Assembly (NCBI RefSeq): GCF_008831285.2
Contig: NC_045148.1
Span: 1,304,001 to 1,368,000, forward strand
DNA from: Nymphaea colorata
Taxonomy: Eukaryota > Streptophyta > Magnoliopsida > Nymphaeales > Nymphaeaceae
Length of the DNA stretch: 64,000 bases
Reading direction: 5' to 3'
The notes below the pieces were generated by a model that was given only the letters and a program-made list of their open reading frames with translations, made no database searches and was not told the origin of the DNA. A program made the translations under genes and the position numbers. Positions within the stretch are counted from its first letter, which is position 1; every line of letters starts with the position of its first letter. Of the stretch, positions 12,251-25,267 are shown piece after piece.

Positions 12251-15200
12251 TTTCTTCAAACTACGATCGGGAGATACGGTTTATATTCAAATTATTGGCT
12301 ATTCACATATACGCACCCTTTTTTTTCCTATTTGGCTACTAATATTTTTTTATTAACATGGTCTGGTCCTTAGTTTATCTTTAAAATGACCACTTGATTG
12401 CTTGATTTGTTTTCTTTTTTCTTGACGGCAATCTAGCATATAATATAAATGTTGAGAAAGTTAAAACTTCCTTCAGGGAATTCAAATTGTCAAGGGGTGG
12501 GGGACAAGTGGACGCACTCTTTAGGTATATATCTTGTTGCATAAACAGTCAATTAATGATCTCCTGGAAAGTCTGGGTTTCGACTTTTTAGAGTAATAAA
12601 AACAACTGTAAAAATAAAATCTTTTTATTGTGTTGTTGGTAGATGAATCTCGTTACTTAGTTGTATGACATGCTCTCTACCATTTTGGTTGAAAATCAAT
12701 TAACGAGGTCTTTACTAGTTAGAGTCATCAGCAGATGAAATTCTAGCGCTTTTCAGAAATTCAAGAAACATCCCTTCCCATATTTTTCTACGCTTGATAA
12801 CTCTTTGCTTGTGTTTAAATTATGCTTCCACAAAACGACTTGTGCGAAAATTGGGTTTTTATATGAACTGCATTATCTTGTAAATAACTTGACTTCTCTT
12901 GTAAATTAACGCTTGGTCAAAACTAATGGCATTACGGTTGTTACACCTTCATCTAGCCAGTCTTATGCAAATCAAGTTTTTTTAATGAGTTCTGAAAGCT
13001 TGATTTATTTATTTGAATGACACACTCAAAACTTTTTTTTTTTTTATGAATAACCTAAACGAAGTCGGGTTTTTCGTTCTCCTTTACAAAAGCTAGATTT
13101 GGGTAAATTGAATTTTCGTGGAGATGACACCCAAACACTCTAAAAACCACAATGGGAATTTTATAAAAAGCTTTGCCCAAGTTTGATTTTGGGCTACCAT
13201 CCATGACTCAAACACAAGTCAAACGTGTTTTGGACTCAAAGTCTTATAGGACCCTAAAAATGTATGTACGTCTAAATTTTGTCCCTAATTTATTTATTGG
13301 CGGTCCATCTGAGCGCTAGTGGTTTTGTAGAAGGCCGTGCCCCTCCGATCCCATCACGTTTGTCATCTTCGGCACCGGGAATCTGCTTCATCTTTTATGC
13401 TACAGGATGATTTTGCCCTTGGACGCTAAGAAAACAGGCCATTTCAGGTTAGTATCACGGCAAGCTCAAGTATTATGGAGGTTGGATAGGGTTAGATTCA
13501 GTTTTGTAAATTAAAATGGCGAATGGGCCGAACCAAATGAATTTGACCTAAGTTTGATGACATGGAAAATGTTTAGGGTTCTTCAACCTATCTTAAAGTA
13601 AAAATGACAACCCGAACAAGTTTAATTTTGCGGATGTTTAATAGAAAAACTTATTTAGGAAGAGATTATTAGTGTATGACTTCTCTCGTATTTGAATGTA
13701 TATACATATAGGAAATGTGTGCTTCACCAACATTTTTTTGTTCAAAATGAAGAAAAAAGACTTAGTTGGAACACCATTTTCATTTTCTTGCTTTGATTTG
13801 TGAATTTCGGTTGAGATGACAACTGAAACTACCCTCTTCTTTTTTTTTTCCCTCAGGTTTAGGGTTGCTTCTGGACATAAGTGGACTTATAGTACACCCT
13901 TCAACTCGAGTAACATATATGTCATCGTTGGTACTTAAAAAAAGTAGTATTTATAAAAACTAAACTAAAGACATATCGCCTGCATGACACTCAGATCGAT
14001 CAGACCAGCTATGCTATACCTCTTGGAACTCAATGAAACAAAATGAAGCGTTAAACTTATCATGGGACGAGGCGTATGCCTCAAAGATGTAGAAGCATAG
14101 GCTTCAAGATCAAAGTAATGAACTGTATAAAAATAATGATTAAATAAAAAAAGGACAACCTAAAGAGGCATGTCTCCAACTAAACAACATAAAACCAAAC
14201 TAAGCCCATTTTCATAATTTTACATGACAAAAAATTTTGAGACTTTGTTGAAAAAACTCTTACATGTTTCACTACACATTTTTGAAAGATTCATATTTGA
14301 CAGATTTGAGACTCTCAACTTTGGTTGAGGCTCTTAGTTTATTCATATTTGACAGATTTGTCTTATTGACTCGAGTTGTCAAAAGCAGAAAACTTAACTT
14401 ATGGAGCCAAGTCTTTGGCTTTCACCATGAATTTTCTTGAGTTCAGTATAGATACATAAACATGTTCATCTTCTTAATTTGGTTACCATTGAACTATGAG
14501 AACAACTTGTAACTATTTCATAAATGCATGTATATAAAAAACAGAACAACTTGTAACTATTTTATAAATGCATCTCTCAGCAATTGGGGCAGATTTATAG
14601 AACTATTGTGAAATGGTTTCGTGAACCAGTCTCAATTTTTAGGGCACAGTCAAAGGTAGGGTAAGCTGTACCTGTGGGACTGTGAGAGAGAGATTGTTTT
14701 TCTTTGTATTTTTTATTTGTAATTGATTTTGGTTCAATAAAAAGTAGAATAAGGAGACCTAACTGCCACGCCGGATGGATACAGACATCTAGAACAGGAA
14801 CAATGTGTGGCCCCACTAAAGTCAGATTTATTTAATTTATACCAATTATAAACATCGTCAATATAGATAATAAATCTAACAGATGAGTATTATCAGTGGC
14901 ATATATAACAACAAAATCCCGACTTTCCATCTCTTTTAGTAAGAAAAAGGAAAACAATTTGTGGCCCCATCAAAGGCGGATCTACAAATACCTAATTACC
15001 AATTATGAAGGCTGCCAATATAGATAATAAATCTACCAGATGACTCTCATATTGAAGGAGGTTCTCCATTTTCAGGATTTAAGTGCACCTCGCCCATCGA
15101 GCTTTATCAACCACTGGATGGTTGAACAGCCGGATCGCAGTGACATTGCGCTACTGCCTCACTCCGTCAACCATTCACACTGCTTTCCTTGACTAGATCT

Positions 15201-15424
15201 GATCACCCATTTTAAATTTAACGACAGGCTTGTTCAAAAGCTACATTTTTGTATGCCTGCTACGTATAATTCTCTTGTAAATATAACAAACGCATATAAT
15301 CTTGACATGATGTTCTCATGCGTTTTTAGATCTTGCAAATACGTGAAAATTTGAAACTCTCAGGTGATTGGAGAGATAACAGATGTAAGGTGGTGGTGAT
15401 GGTGGTGTTGAAATATAGCGACAT
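11990..15424 (+). repeat. Repeat unit A (first of four diverged copies)
   Basis: AT-rich non-coding sequence that recurs in the same orientation at 22530-25740 (unit B), 43680-43900 with 46200-50140 (unit C), and in truncated form at 61055-62487 (unit D). At 14640-14690 it has the empty site that holds hAT-type MITEs in the other units. No supported gene is present; short ORFs such as 14595-14816 and 15326-15548 are not conserved between copies. Units A, C and D all lead directly into the UPF0496-derived foldback. Confidence 0.7.
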
Positions 15425-16482
15425 CATTGTTGAGTGTAAACCTAGAGCTGCTGGCATGCCCCTTTCTTCCCATCTCTCTCCCTCTCTTTCACCCGGTTTG
15501 CGTATGAACCCGTTATGCACGAACACGAAACTGGTTGGTGCAATGTAATGTGACCTTTCCTTTTATAATTTCTTTCGAAGTCAGTTGCCTACAGCACTCT
15601 GTGCACGCAGACTTTAGTTGGTGCATCCTCCTTTCACCCTTTTCTTTAACTATCTCATATGTCACAAATGCAATAGCAATCGATGGCACTACCTACAATA
15701 TGAGAACAATAATTCAGTCGGCTAAAGTACTTCTCACATACAGATGACAAACAGATAACTGTTGAAACAAACGGTACCACCAACCATGAACCTAAAGCTA
15801 CCATGGACAGGCAGCCATGACTTCATGCTGATGCATAGTAGTGACATGCACAAACATAGACAAGGCGTAAAACAGACAAGGTGATTCCTTTTGTAGGTCA
15901 TAAATAAGGATTAAAGACCTTTTCCTATATTGTTGGGGCATCACCCAGATTCAAAATGCTGAATTCTCAGATTGACCTACCCAACCAGCTAAATCGTTAA
16001 TCCTACGAAGTAGTTCTTAATGAGCAGACACACCAGCTGACAAATTTGCGATTCCCTGTCTGGGTCTTGTGCATGTTTGTCATGCTACCACCCATCTGTA
16101 AATCTCCTAATCCCTACCAAAAATTCGATAACAAGGGAAGCAAAATGCCTCCACATTCTTACTAACCGGCTGGTGGTACTGTTTGTTTCAAGAGAAATCT
16201 ATTTGTCATGAGATATCTATTTGTCATCTGTATGTGGAAAGCACTTTAGCCGGCTGAATTATTGTTCTAATATTGCACGTTGTGCCATCGATTTTTATTG
16301 CATTTGTGACATATGAGATAGTTAAAAGGGTGGGAGGAGGATGCACCAACTAAAGTTTGCTGCGTGCACAGAGTGCTCTAGGCAACTCACTCCGAAAGAA
16401 ATTATAAAAGGGACACCAACCAGTTTCATGTTCGCGCATAATGGGTTCATACGCAAACAGGGTGAGAGAGAGGGAGAGAGAG
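15425..16482. repeat. Foldback H1: inverted repeat derived from the UPF0496 5' region
   Basis: The left arm (about 15425-15780) is the reverse complement of the right arm (about 16180-16482, resuming after the copia insertion at 21444-21530). The arms share the marker GCAGACTTTAGTTGGTGCAT, a polypyrimidine tract, and sequence running up to the start codon of the UPF0496-like gene. A spacer of about 400 bp separates the arms here, much longer than in the related foldbacks at 50142, 50745 and 62488. The copia at 16483 is inserted into the right arm. Confidence 0.75.
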
Positions 16483-16765
16483 TGTGAAATATTTTTCTCA
16501 TGAGTATGGGCACGTTGAAGAGGAACAAGAAAAGAATGTTTATCAATGGAAGGTGATAATATTTTTATTAACAATTCAAGGTAATATATACAATGGGTTC
16601 ACAACGGTAAGGAGTGAGCTCTCCTTCCTTCACGTTAAAAGTTTTCCAAAGATACATTTGATATTCAAGGCAGGTTGAGTTGGAGAGCCTTGACATGAAC
16701 ATTGAAGTTGAGGAAGACGTTGAGATGGAATGCCGTTGGATTTGAACGTTGACTTTCTTTTAACA
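16483..16765 (-). repeat. 3' LTR of copia element 1, 283 bp
   Basis: Bounded TG...CA. Compared with the other LTR it has about 60 extra bases (roughly 16620-16680) and lacks the 15-bp tandem duplication seen there. Substitutions between the two LTRs number only two in about 220 aligned bases. Confidence 0.9.
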
Positions 16766-19700
16766 CTCCCCCTTCAAACAGGTGTGTAAAGATTGATGAC
16801 ACCCAGTTTGAATATAAAAACCTTCTTTTCCTAATGCTTTCGTAAATAGGTCTGCCAACTGGTCTTTGCTTCGAATGTAGCATGTGGGTATTGTCCCCTG
16901 AAGCAATTTTTCTCGTACAATGTGACAATCTAGTTCGATATGTTTCGTACGCTCATGAAAACTGGATTTGCAGCTATATGTAATGCTGCTTGATTGTCAC
17001 AGAAAATTGTTACTGGATGTAGTTGACGTACTCAAAACTCGTTCAATAGATATTTCAACCATGTTATTTCGCATACCACATTTGCCATGGATCTATATTC
17101 AGCTTCAGCAGAGGATCGTGATACTGTTTGTTGTTTCTTTGACTTCCAAGATATAGGAACTGGGCCAAGAAACACACAATAACCAGTGACAGATGTTCGC
17201 GTTTGACAGCAGGTGGCCCAATCTGAATCACAAAAGGCACTTAACTTCAAATTATTCGACTTACTCATTAGGATGCCTTGGCCTGGATTTTTCTTGAGAT
17301 ATCGAATCACTCGAAGTGCCGCTTGTAGGTGAGGTATGCGTAGTTGTTGCATGAACCTGCTTAGGACGTGTACAACATATTGTATATCTGGGCGTGTAAT
17401 GCTGAGGTAGATTAATCTCCCAACAAGTCGACGATATTGTGTTGGATCCTTGATGTAGTCTCCATGATCTTCGTCCAACCCATGTCTTTGTTCCATGGGT
17501 GTTTCTGCTGGTTTTACTCCCAAAAGACCTGTTTCATGAATAATATCTAGTGCATATTTTTGTTGTGAGAGATATATACCTTTTGAAGAACGGGCAATTT
17601 CAATTCCCATTCCCAAAAAATACTTAGGTTTGCCTAAGTCTTTCATGTGGAATTTTTGACATAAAAATGATTTGAAGTTATCAATTGCATCCTTCACGTT
17701 TCCTGCAATCATTAAGTCATCAACATATACAAGAATGACAAGAAAAACTTTATCATGCTTGAATGTAAAAAGGGAGTGGTCAGCTTTAGATTGCATAAAA
17801 CCATACTCTTTCAGAGCAGTTGAAAGCTTGTGAAACCAATTTCTTGGAGATTGTTTTAAACCGTAAAGAGATTTGTGTAATTTACATACCTGATTCTCCC
17901 CCTGTTGAACATACCCTTGAGGTATTTTCATGTAGACTTCCTCATGCAAGTCACTATGCAGAAAGGCATTATTGACATCCATTTGACACATGACCCAATC
18001 TTGATTAGCTGCTATAGTGAAAAAGGTACGTACCGTGACCATTTTTGCAACTGAGGCGAAAGTTTCATTATAGTCCAATCCCTCTTGTTGAGCATACCCT
18101 TTGGCCACCAGCCTCGCCTTGTAACGTTCTATAGACCCATCTGAATTTAGTTTAATCTTATAAACTCATTTGCACCCGATTGGTTTCACACCGATTGGAA
18201 GTGAAGTAATAGTCCAAGTCTTGTTTTCTTGTAAGGCACTAATCTCACTATCCATGGCGTCTCTCCATTCCTTATGTTGAACTGCTTCTTCAAAGGTTTG
18301 TGGCTCAAACTTGGAAACAAGAGATGTGAGAAACGCAAAATGATTACTAGAAAACCGATGAAAAGAAATAAAATTTCTTATAGGATACCTCGTTCCTTGT
18401 TGATAACCTGATTTGGAGATGTCGTTGGTTGAGGGTGAGGTAAGGAGTGAACATTGGAAATCTTTCAACCATACCGTTGGTTTTCTTACACGGGTAGATC
18501 TCATAGATACTAAAGATGGATGTGGATCTGAATCTGGATCAAACGAAGATGGGTTTGGTTCATTTAAAGATGGATCTGGATCTGGATTAGACAATGATAG
18601 GTTTGGTTCATAGGTTTCCTGATCAATGTTTTCTAGGTTAAGGGGATTAGAAATGGACGTGTCATTCCTTATAGCTTGAGTAGGATAGATGTCTAGATCA
18701 TAAGGAATGGGTAAAACAATATTTTTTTCACCAACTTTTTATTTTGAAAAGGAAAAACATTTTCATGAAAGATTACATCGCGACTAACAAACACCTTTTG
18801 GGTCTCAAGATCATAAAGTTTATAAGCTTTTTGTCCGTCAGGGTACCCAACAAAAATGCATTTAATCGCTCTAGAATCGAATTTGTGTTTGTGTTGGCAT
18901 GTATTTGTGGCATAACATAAGGATCCAAAAACTCTAAGATGTTTGATGTTTGGTTTTTTTCCAAATAATATTTCAAAAGGGGATTTTCCGTTTAGTTTTG
19001 ATGATGGTAATCGGTTAATTAGATATGTGGCTGTCAAAACACATTCACCCCAAAAATGCAAAGGTAAGTTGGCTTCAAACCATAAGGCCCTTGCAACTTC
19101 AAGAAGATGGCGATGTTTACGTTCCACAACGCCATTTTGTTGAGGGGTAGCCACACAACTATGTTCATGAGTGGTACCTTGTTTTTGTAAAAAATCTTTC
19201 ATTTCATGTGAAAAAAATTCAGTCCCATTATCCGTTCGCAAAGATTTAATTTGACAATTAAACTGCGTTTTAATCAAAGCAAAAATTTTTTTGATGAAAT
19301 GCAAGGTTTCATATTTATGTCTCATTAAGAAAATCCAAGTAGCACAAGAGTAATAATCTACAATGCTAAGAAAATAATGTGCACCAGAAATAGTGGATTG
19401 AGCATACGGGCCCCAAATATCACAATGAATTAAATCAAAAGGATGCATTGTAGATATTTCACTCAAACCAAACTTAAGTCAAGTTTGTTTTGCTCGATGA
19501 CAAGCATCACAAACATAATCATCATTCAAGTCAAAGTTTAAATCTAAATAATTGTTCACAAGCTTTAAGCGAGAATGAAAAACATGACCTAATCTTTTGT
19601 GCCAAAGTTCATGACTAGAAACGGCAAGACAAGCTTGAACAAATGGTGGTCTTTGTTGAAGAACATATGGTCCACCCTTTACCTCACCCTGCCCAATCGT

Positions 19701-21188
19701 CATCTTCGATTCTAGGTCCTGTATAATACAATGATTAGGTAGAAAAGTTATGGAACAATTCAAATTTTTAGTTAATTCACTAAATGAAAGTAAATTAACT
19801 TTAAAAGATGGAATGCATAATACATCGTTAGCTTCAAACAAAGGCAATGATAGTTTACCCGCCTGATGAACTGGAATTGTTTTTCCATTTGGTAGTGTCA
19901 TGGGAACATTGCATGATTTTAAGTTTTGGAGCATATTTTCATCAGCACAAATATGGCGACTCGCTCCCGAGTCAATAATCCAAGTACAAGATTGAGTATT
20001 AATAGAACAAATGTTACCTCCATGAACGACATTACCTGCAAAATTGATATTGGTATGCTGGTTTTTCACCAATGATAGCAATTTGTGATATTCTTCAAGA
20101 GTAAATGCTGGAGCAGAACCTTTAGTGTCTAGTCCTTCACAATCTAGACCCCCAACACCATCAAAGGGAGTCGATTTCACATCAAGTGTATTGTTCTTTT
20201 GAGACACATTAGCTGCAATTGAAGATTTAAAATTAGGATCATAGAAACGATGTTCCGGAAGTTACCCAATGAGTTTGAAGCACTTTTCTTTAATGTGTCC
20301 GATTCCTCGACAATGGCTACAAACAGGCTGATTTTGACGTCCTCCTTTGGTTCTATAAAAGCCACCATAGTTAGCATCGTAACTTTTAAATCGCTCACTT
20401 TGTTTGACTGCCAAGGCTGCAGTCCCTCCATTAGCCGAACCAAAAAATCGTGCCTCACGCTATTTTTCTTCTTGAAGAACCATCGCATAAACTTTGTTGA
20501 CGTTGGGAAGGGGATCAAGAAGTAAAATCTGGCCTCTAACGGCATTATAAGAATCATTGAGACCCATTAGGAATTGGATAACATGTTCCCTTTGGATTTG
20601 TTCCGAATACGACTTCATGGCCCCACAAGAACACATGGGAATGAGAGAATATGAACTAAGCTCGTCCCAAAGAGCTTTTAATTTGGTAAAATATAATGCA
20701 ACAGTCATAGTATCTTGTTGTAGACGACTAATAGAACTCTGGATTTGATCGATCCGAGGGGCAAGACTTTGAGTAAATCGTTCTCGCAAATCTTCCCAAA
20801 CTTCTCTAGCATTAGTCGAATAAATAACACTCTCTACAATATCTTTGTTGACTGAATTTAAGATCCAAGAAAGTATCATATTGTTGGACCGAACCCATAG
20901 ATGCTAGCTCGGATCATCTTTTTCTGGTTCCTTGATAGAACCATCAATGAAACCAATTTTGTTTTTTGCTGAAAGAGCCATCAACATGGCTCGGCTCCAC
21001 GTCCCATAATTTTCTCCATTAAAATGTTGTGAAACCAAGACATTTCCAGGGTTGTCAGAATGGTGAATAAAGAATGGGTTAGACATCACCTGGGACAGAT
21101 CTGCGCCGTTGGGATCAATATGAACGACATCATCCGCCTTTTGTCTATCGTTGTTCTCATCAACTCCACGGTCTGCCATTCCCCTCAT
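16763..21188 (-). pseudogene. copia element 1 gag-pol polyprotein, multiple stops and frameshifts
   Basis: The frame reads gag from ATG at 21188 or 21179, a CCHC zinc knuckle near 20320-20290, the protease motif DSGAS near 19965, and integrase with its HHCC and DDE regions at about 19650-18850. Reverse transcriptase with an intact YVDD lies near 17725, followed by RNase H to about 16770. In-frame stops occur at 20906-20904, 20462-20460, 20264-20262, 19481-19479, 18168-18166 and 17034-17032. Frameshifts lie in an A-run near 18719 and in a T-run (minus strand) near 16960. The element cannot make its own polyprotein. Short plus-strand ORFs inside are antisense shadows. Confidence 0.92.
16766..16776 (-). 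other. Polypurine tract of copia element 1
   Basis: On the minus strand the G/A-rich run (TGAAGGGGGAG) directly abuts the 3' LTR, the position where plus-strand DNA synthesis is primed. Confidence 0.85.
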
Positions 21189-21189
21189 G

Positions 21190-21201
21190 GCTCTGATACC
21201 A
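21190..21201 (-). other. Primer binding site (initiator Met tRNA) of copia element 1
   Basis: Minus strand TGGTATCAGAGC lies immediately next to the 5' LTR and is complementary to the 3' end of plant initiator Met tRNA, the usual primer for Ty1/copia elements. Confidence 0.92.
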
Positions 21202-21443
21202 TGTGAAATATTTTTCTCATGAGTATGGGCACGTTGAGTATGGGCACGTTGAAGAGGAACAAGAAAAGAATGTTTATCAATGGAAGGTGATAATATTTTT
21301 ATTAACAATTCAAGGTAATATATACAATGGGTTCACAACGGTAAGGAGTGGGCTTGGAGAGCCTTGACATGAACGTTGAAGTTGAGGAAGGAAGACGTTG
21401 AGATGGAATGCCGTTGGATTTGAACGTTGACTTTCTTTTAACA
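21202..21443 (-). repeat. 5' LTR of copia element 1, 242 bp
   Basis: Bounded TG...CA. It contains a 15-bp tandem duplication (GAGTATGGGCACGTT, about 21220-21250) that is absent from the 3' LTR and lacks the latter's extra 60 bp. Confidence 0.9.
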
Positions 21444-21890
21444 GAGAAAGAGATGGGAAAGAAGGGGCACGCGAGAAGGGGCACGCGAGCAGCTCTACGT
21501 TTAGACTGGACAATGACGATGATGATCTCTTCCAAGAGCTTCGCCGCTTCCTCAAGATAATAGAGCCATAGAGGAATCTCGCCGCTCAGTCCGTGGCGTT
21601 TCCGTCAACGTCGTCATCCGTTCGGTGTCCCTCATCGATGACTTCAACCGGCAAACTATGATGGAGCTGCGACATGATGGGGGCCTCCTGGCCGGTCATT
21701 CAGGAAGATAAATTCATCGACATTTTTTTGGGAAACCGTGCACACCAACATGAAGAGAACGAACGAAGAGCTCGATGGCCTACTAGCGGCCCTCCAGGAG
21801 CCGCTCGCTGAAGCGTTCGCTACATCCGAAAACGCCATCGATGACTTCTCCTTCTCTGCTCGCGTGCCTCTTCTTACCAAAAACTGACCC
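21444..21890 (+). pseudogene. UPF0496-like gene fragment A (N-terminal part only)
   Basis: This matches the first 80 or so codons of the UPF0496-like copy at 26570-27544, starting at the ATG near 21516, but it is badly broken. It has the 8-bp insertion CCATAGAG that shifts the frame and creates a stop (shared with copies C and D), extra bases around 21658-21690, and a deletion after about 21715. It then jumps to the GAGCCGCTCGCTGAAGCG region before losing homology near 21840. A 16-bp duplication of an AAGGGGCACGCGAG motif lies just upstream (about 21470-21492). It is cut from its promoter-like arm by copia element 1. Confidence 0.75.
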
Positions 21891-22529
21891 TTCGTCATAT
21901 TCGAAAACTAAATTTTGTTATCGTTATTCTTTTTATTGTTTATGTTCAAAATTTTAGTTACGGTAAGAAGTCACATTTTTTCTCAAAGAAACTAGTGAAA
22001 ATGCCATTCTATTTTTGTGGGATATTATTTCTTTTTGCCAAAAGTGTAATGAAAATGTTATAGTTGGGTTCAAAGATTGTTGATTGAAACTTAGTTAGAC
22101 TCTTCTTTTAAACTTCCTTACTATGGAAAACCACATTAAAAAAAGGAAAAAGGGTGGTACATGAAGTTCTAACTTAAAAGAAATAAGATAAATATAATTG
22201 GCCTACCATCCAAGTTAATTAGTTTATTTATGCTAATAAAAAGTGATATATTTTATTGAGAACCTAAGGAAAGAATGTGGTGCCATTAATTTATGGCGGA
22301 ACTATCATGCATATTTTTAAAATTTGTTAAAGTTTTTTTTTTTTTTAAACGGTCATTGACAAAGTGATAAACTACTAAAACAAACAATGCCTATGAAGAA
22401 ACATAATAAATTAAGTTGTTTGACTCTATAAAACAAAAACCAATGCCGGTAAAGAAACATAATTCTTAAATTACTATGAAATCCACGAAACAATTAGGAA
22501 CGGAAGAATTGCCAACGGTCTAAAAAACT
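21891..22529. other. AT-rich spacer, nothing recognised
   Basis: About 640 bp of AT-rich sequence with poly-A and poly-T runs between the UPF0496 fragment and repeat unit B. No ORF, RNA gene or element end is visible. Confidence 0.5.
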
Positions 22530-23225
22530 GTGGAACTTGGACCAAACATGGGTTAGAAGAAGAATTCGTATATGTTAAATTAAAGTTATAAGAAAACAAG
22601 TTTTAGAAACGAATTAAGAAGAGAGATCAGAAAGGCCATTGAGAGACGATGGGAGGTCCAAGTTCCAACCACGAACAAGTGGATCCTAGGAGCGGGTCCA
22701 CAACGGACTTCAGGTGGACTGGACCACCCACCTCCCCTAGGGTCCGAATCTGACTAGCTGCCATATCTTCGATTCTTTTATCACTTGTTTCGATTTCTTC
22801 AAGCTACGTTCGGGACATACGGTTTATATTCAAATTATTAGCTATTCACATATATGCACCTATTTTTTTTCCTTATTTGGCTACTAATATTTTTTCAGAT
22901 GGTCTGGTCCTCAGCTTTTGTTTAAAATGACCCACTAGTTTGACGTGAGGACCTTGATATGTTTTTTTTTTTTCTTTTTCTTGACGGCAATCAAAAATAT
23001 AAATGTCGAGAAAGTTAAAGACTTCCTTCACCAAGGTCACTGACCCAGAAATTGGAGGGTGGGGGGAGGGGCTAAATTTCATGATGCTACTGTACTTTTT
23101 AAGTATGAATGCAAGTATCAACAAGGACATAAATTTCAAGAACATCATGACACAAGAATGGCCAAGAGAAATTAGATTGACGTACAAAAAGTGGTCCATC
23201 CATTGATGGTCAAGATCTGCACCAA

Positions 23226-23406
23226 CAAGGACGAAACCAGAAATCTTCATAGGGTCCAATTAAAGTTTTTAAATTTTGATAAGGACCGAAATGTCATTTT
23301 TCAAAATTTTTAAATAAGACAAGTAAATTTTTTTAAAATTTATATAATTTAAAAAAAGTTAAAAGGGGATCAGAGCCCCCTTGAAAGCCCCCTTCATTCC
23401 GTCCTG
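23226..23406. mobile_element. Degenerate hAT-like MITE remnant
   Basis: It begins CAAGGACGAAACC and ends TTCCGTCCTG, weakly inverted, with an AT-rich core. Unit C holds the matching element at 46624-46782 and unit A has no equivalent. The target duplication is eroded. Confidence 0.4.
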
Positions 23407-25267
23407 TGTGTCACCTGTACTGTAACATGAGAACTGAAGCCTGTGAGCCCACTTGTGTCTGCTAAGACAAACAATCAATTAATGATCCCCTGAAAAAATT
23501 GGGTTTAGCTTTTTAGAGTAATAAAATCAACAATAAAAATAAAACTTTTTCATTTTGTTGTTGGTAGATTGATCTCGTTCATGCTATTAATTAGTTCTAT
23601 GAAATACTCTCTACCATTTTGGTTGAAAATCAATTAACTAGATCTTAATAGTGAGAGTCATCTGCATATGAAAATTTAGCGTTTTTCAAAAGTTCAAGTA
23701 AAGTCAATAACTTGATTTATTTATTTGAATGACACACTCAAAAGTTATTATTTTATGAATAACCTAAACGAGATCTGGTTTTTCGCTCTCTTTTTACAAA
23801 CTAGGTTTGAGTAAATTGAATTTTCGTCCAACTCAATTCTGATGACACCCAAATACTCTAAAACCATCACGCAAACACACATCAAACGTGTTTTGGACTA
23901 AGTCTTCTACGACCGTAAAAGTTTATGTACATTTAAATTTTGTCTCTAATTTATTTATTGGCGATGTGCCCCTCCGATCCCATCATGTTTGTCTTCTTCT
24001 GTGCCGGGAATCTGCTTCATCTGCATGTACGGCTCTTTTATGCAACAGGACGATTTTGTCCTTAGAAGCTCAAAAAAACTGACGAGAAATCGGATCGGGT
24101 CGCCAAGCGTGAAATGCAGGCAATTTCAGGTTAGGATCTTGGCAACCTCAACTATTATGGTTCGAATGAGCCAACTAAATGAATTTGACCTAAGTTCGAT
24201 GACATGAAAACTGTTTAGGGTTCTTCGCCCTATCTTAAAGTAAAAATGATGACCCGAACAAGTTTAATTTTGTGGATGTTTAATAGAAAACCTTATTTAG
24301 GAAGAAATTATTAGTGTATGACTTCTCTCGTATTTGAATGTATATACATATAGGAAATGTGCTTCACCAACATTTTTTTTATTCAAAATGAGGAAAAGAC
24401 TTAGTTGGAACAACATTTTCATTTTCTTTGATTTGTGAATTTCGGTTGAGGTTTTTAAAAGCAACGAAGCAAAGTGGCAGTAAGAAACTACCCTCTTTTT
24501 CTTTTTCCTCAAGTTTAACATTACGGTCTTTTGGTACATCTTTCAACTTGAATGACATGAATGACATGCATGTCATGATGAGTACTTAAAAAAGTAGTAC
24601 CTAGTTAGCATGACATTCAAATAGACTTAACCAGCTGTACTATACCTCTTGAGGCTCAATGAAACAAAATGAAACCTTAAACTTGTCATGAGACAAGGTG
24701 TAGGCCTCAAAGATGTTGAAGCATAAGCTTCAAGATCAAAGTAATGAACTGTATAAAAATAATGATGAAATGAAAAAAAGCACAACCTAAAGCAGCATGT
24801 CTCCAACTAAACAACATAAAACCAAACTAAGCCCATTTTCATAATTTTACAGGATAAAAAATTTTGAGACTGTTGTTGAAAAAACTCTTACATGTTTCAC
24901 TATACATTTTTGACACATAGGAGACTCTTAACTTTGATTGAGGCTCTTAACTAATTCATATTTGACAAATTTGACTTAATTGACGAGAGTTGTCAAAAGC
25001 ATAAAACTTAACTTATGGAGCCATGTCTTTGGCTTTCACCATGCAATTTCTTGAGCTCAGTATAGATACATACACCTGTTCATCTTCTTAATTTGGTTAC
25101 CATTGAACAATGAGAACAACTTGTAACTATTTCATAAATGCATGTATCTTAAAAATAGAAAAACTTGTAACTATTTTATAAATGCATCTCAACAACTGGG
25201 GCAGATTTATAGAACTATTGTGAAATGGTTTCATGAATCACTCTCAAGTTTAAGGGCACAGTCAAAG

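Larger units (their letters stand above)
16483..21443 (-). mobile_element. Ty1/copia LTR retrotransposon 1, complete structure but decayed coding
   Basis: A 4,961-bp element on the minus strand with LTRs at both ends, an initiator-Met-tRNA primer site, a polypurine tract and gag-pol in copia order. The flanks are GAGAG (16478-16482) and GAGAA (21444-21448), a likely 5-bp target duplication with one change, although the site is GA-rich. The LTRs differ by two substitutions and three indels. The element is inserted in the right arm of foldback H1, upstream of a UPF0496 fragment. Confidence 0.92.

Noticed and set aside
15425-16482. Reading the inverted repeat as terminal repeats of a DNA transposon
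   Set aside because: The arms end at the start codon of the UPF0496-like gene and no target duplication is visible outside them, so a gene-derived foldback fits better; not fully excluded.
18413-18613. Plus-strand ORF rich in Asp, Gly and Ser
   Set aside because: Antisense of the copia polyprotein linker region, which is the real frame there.
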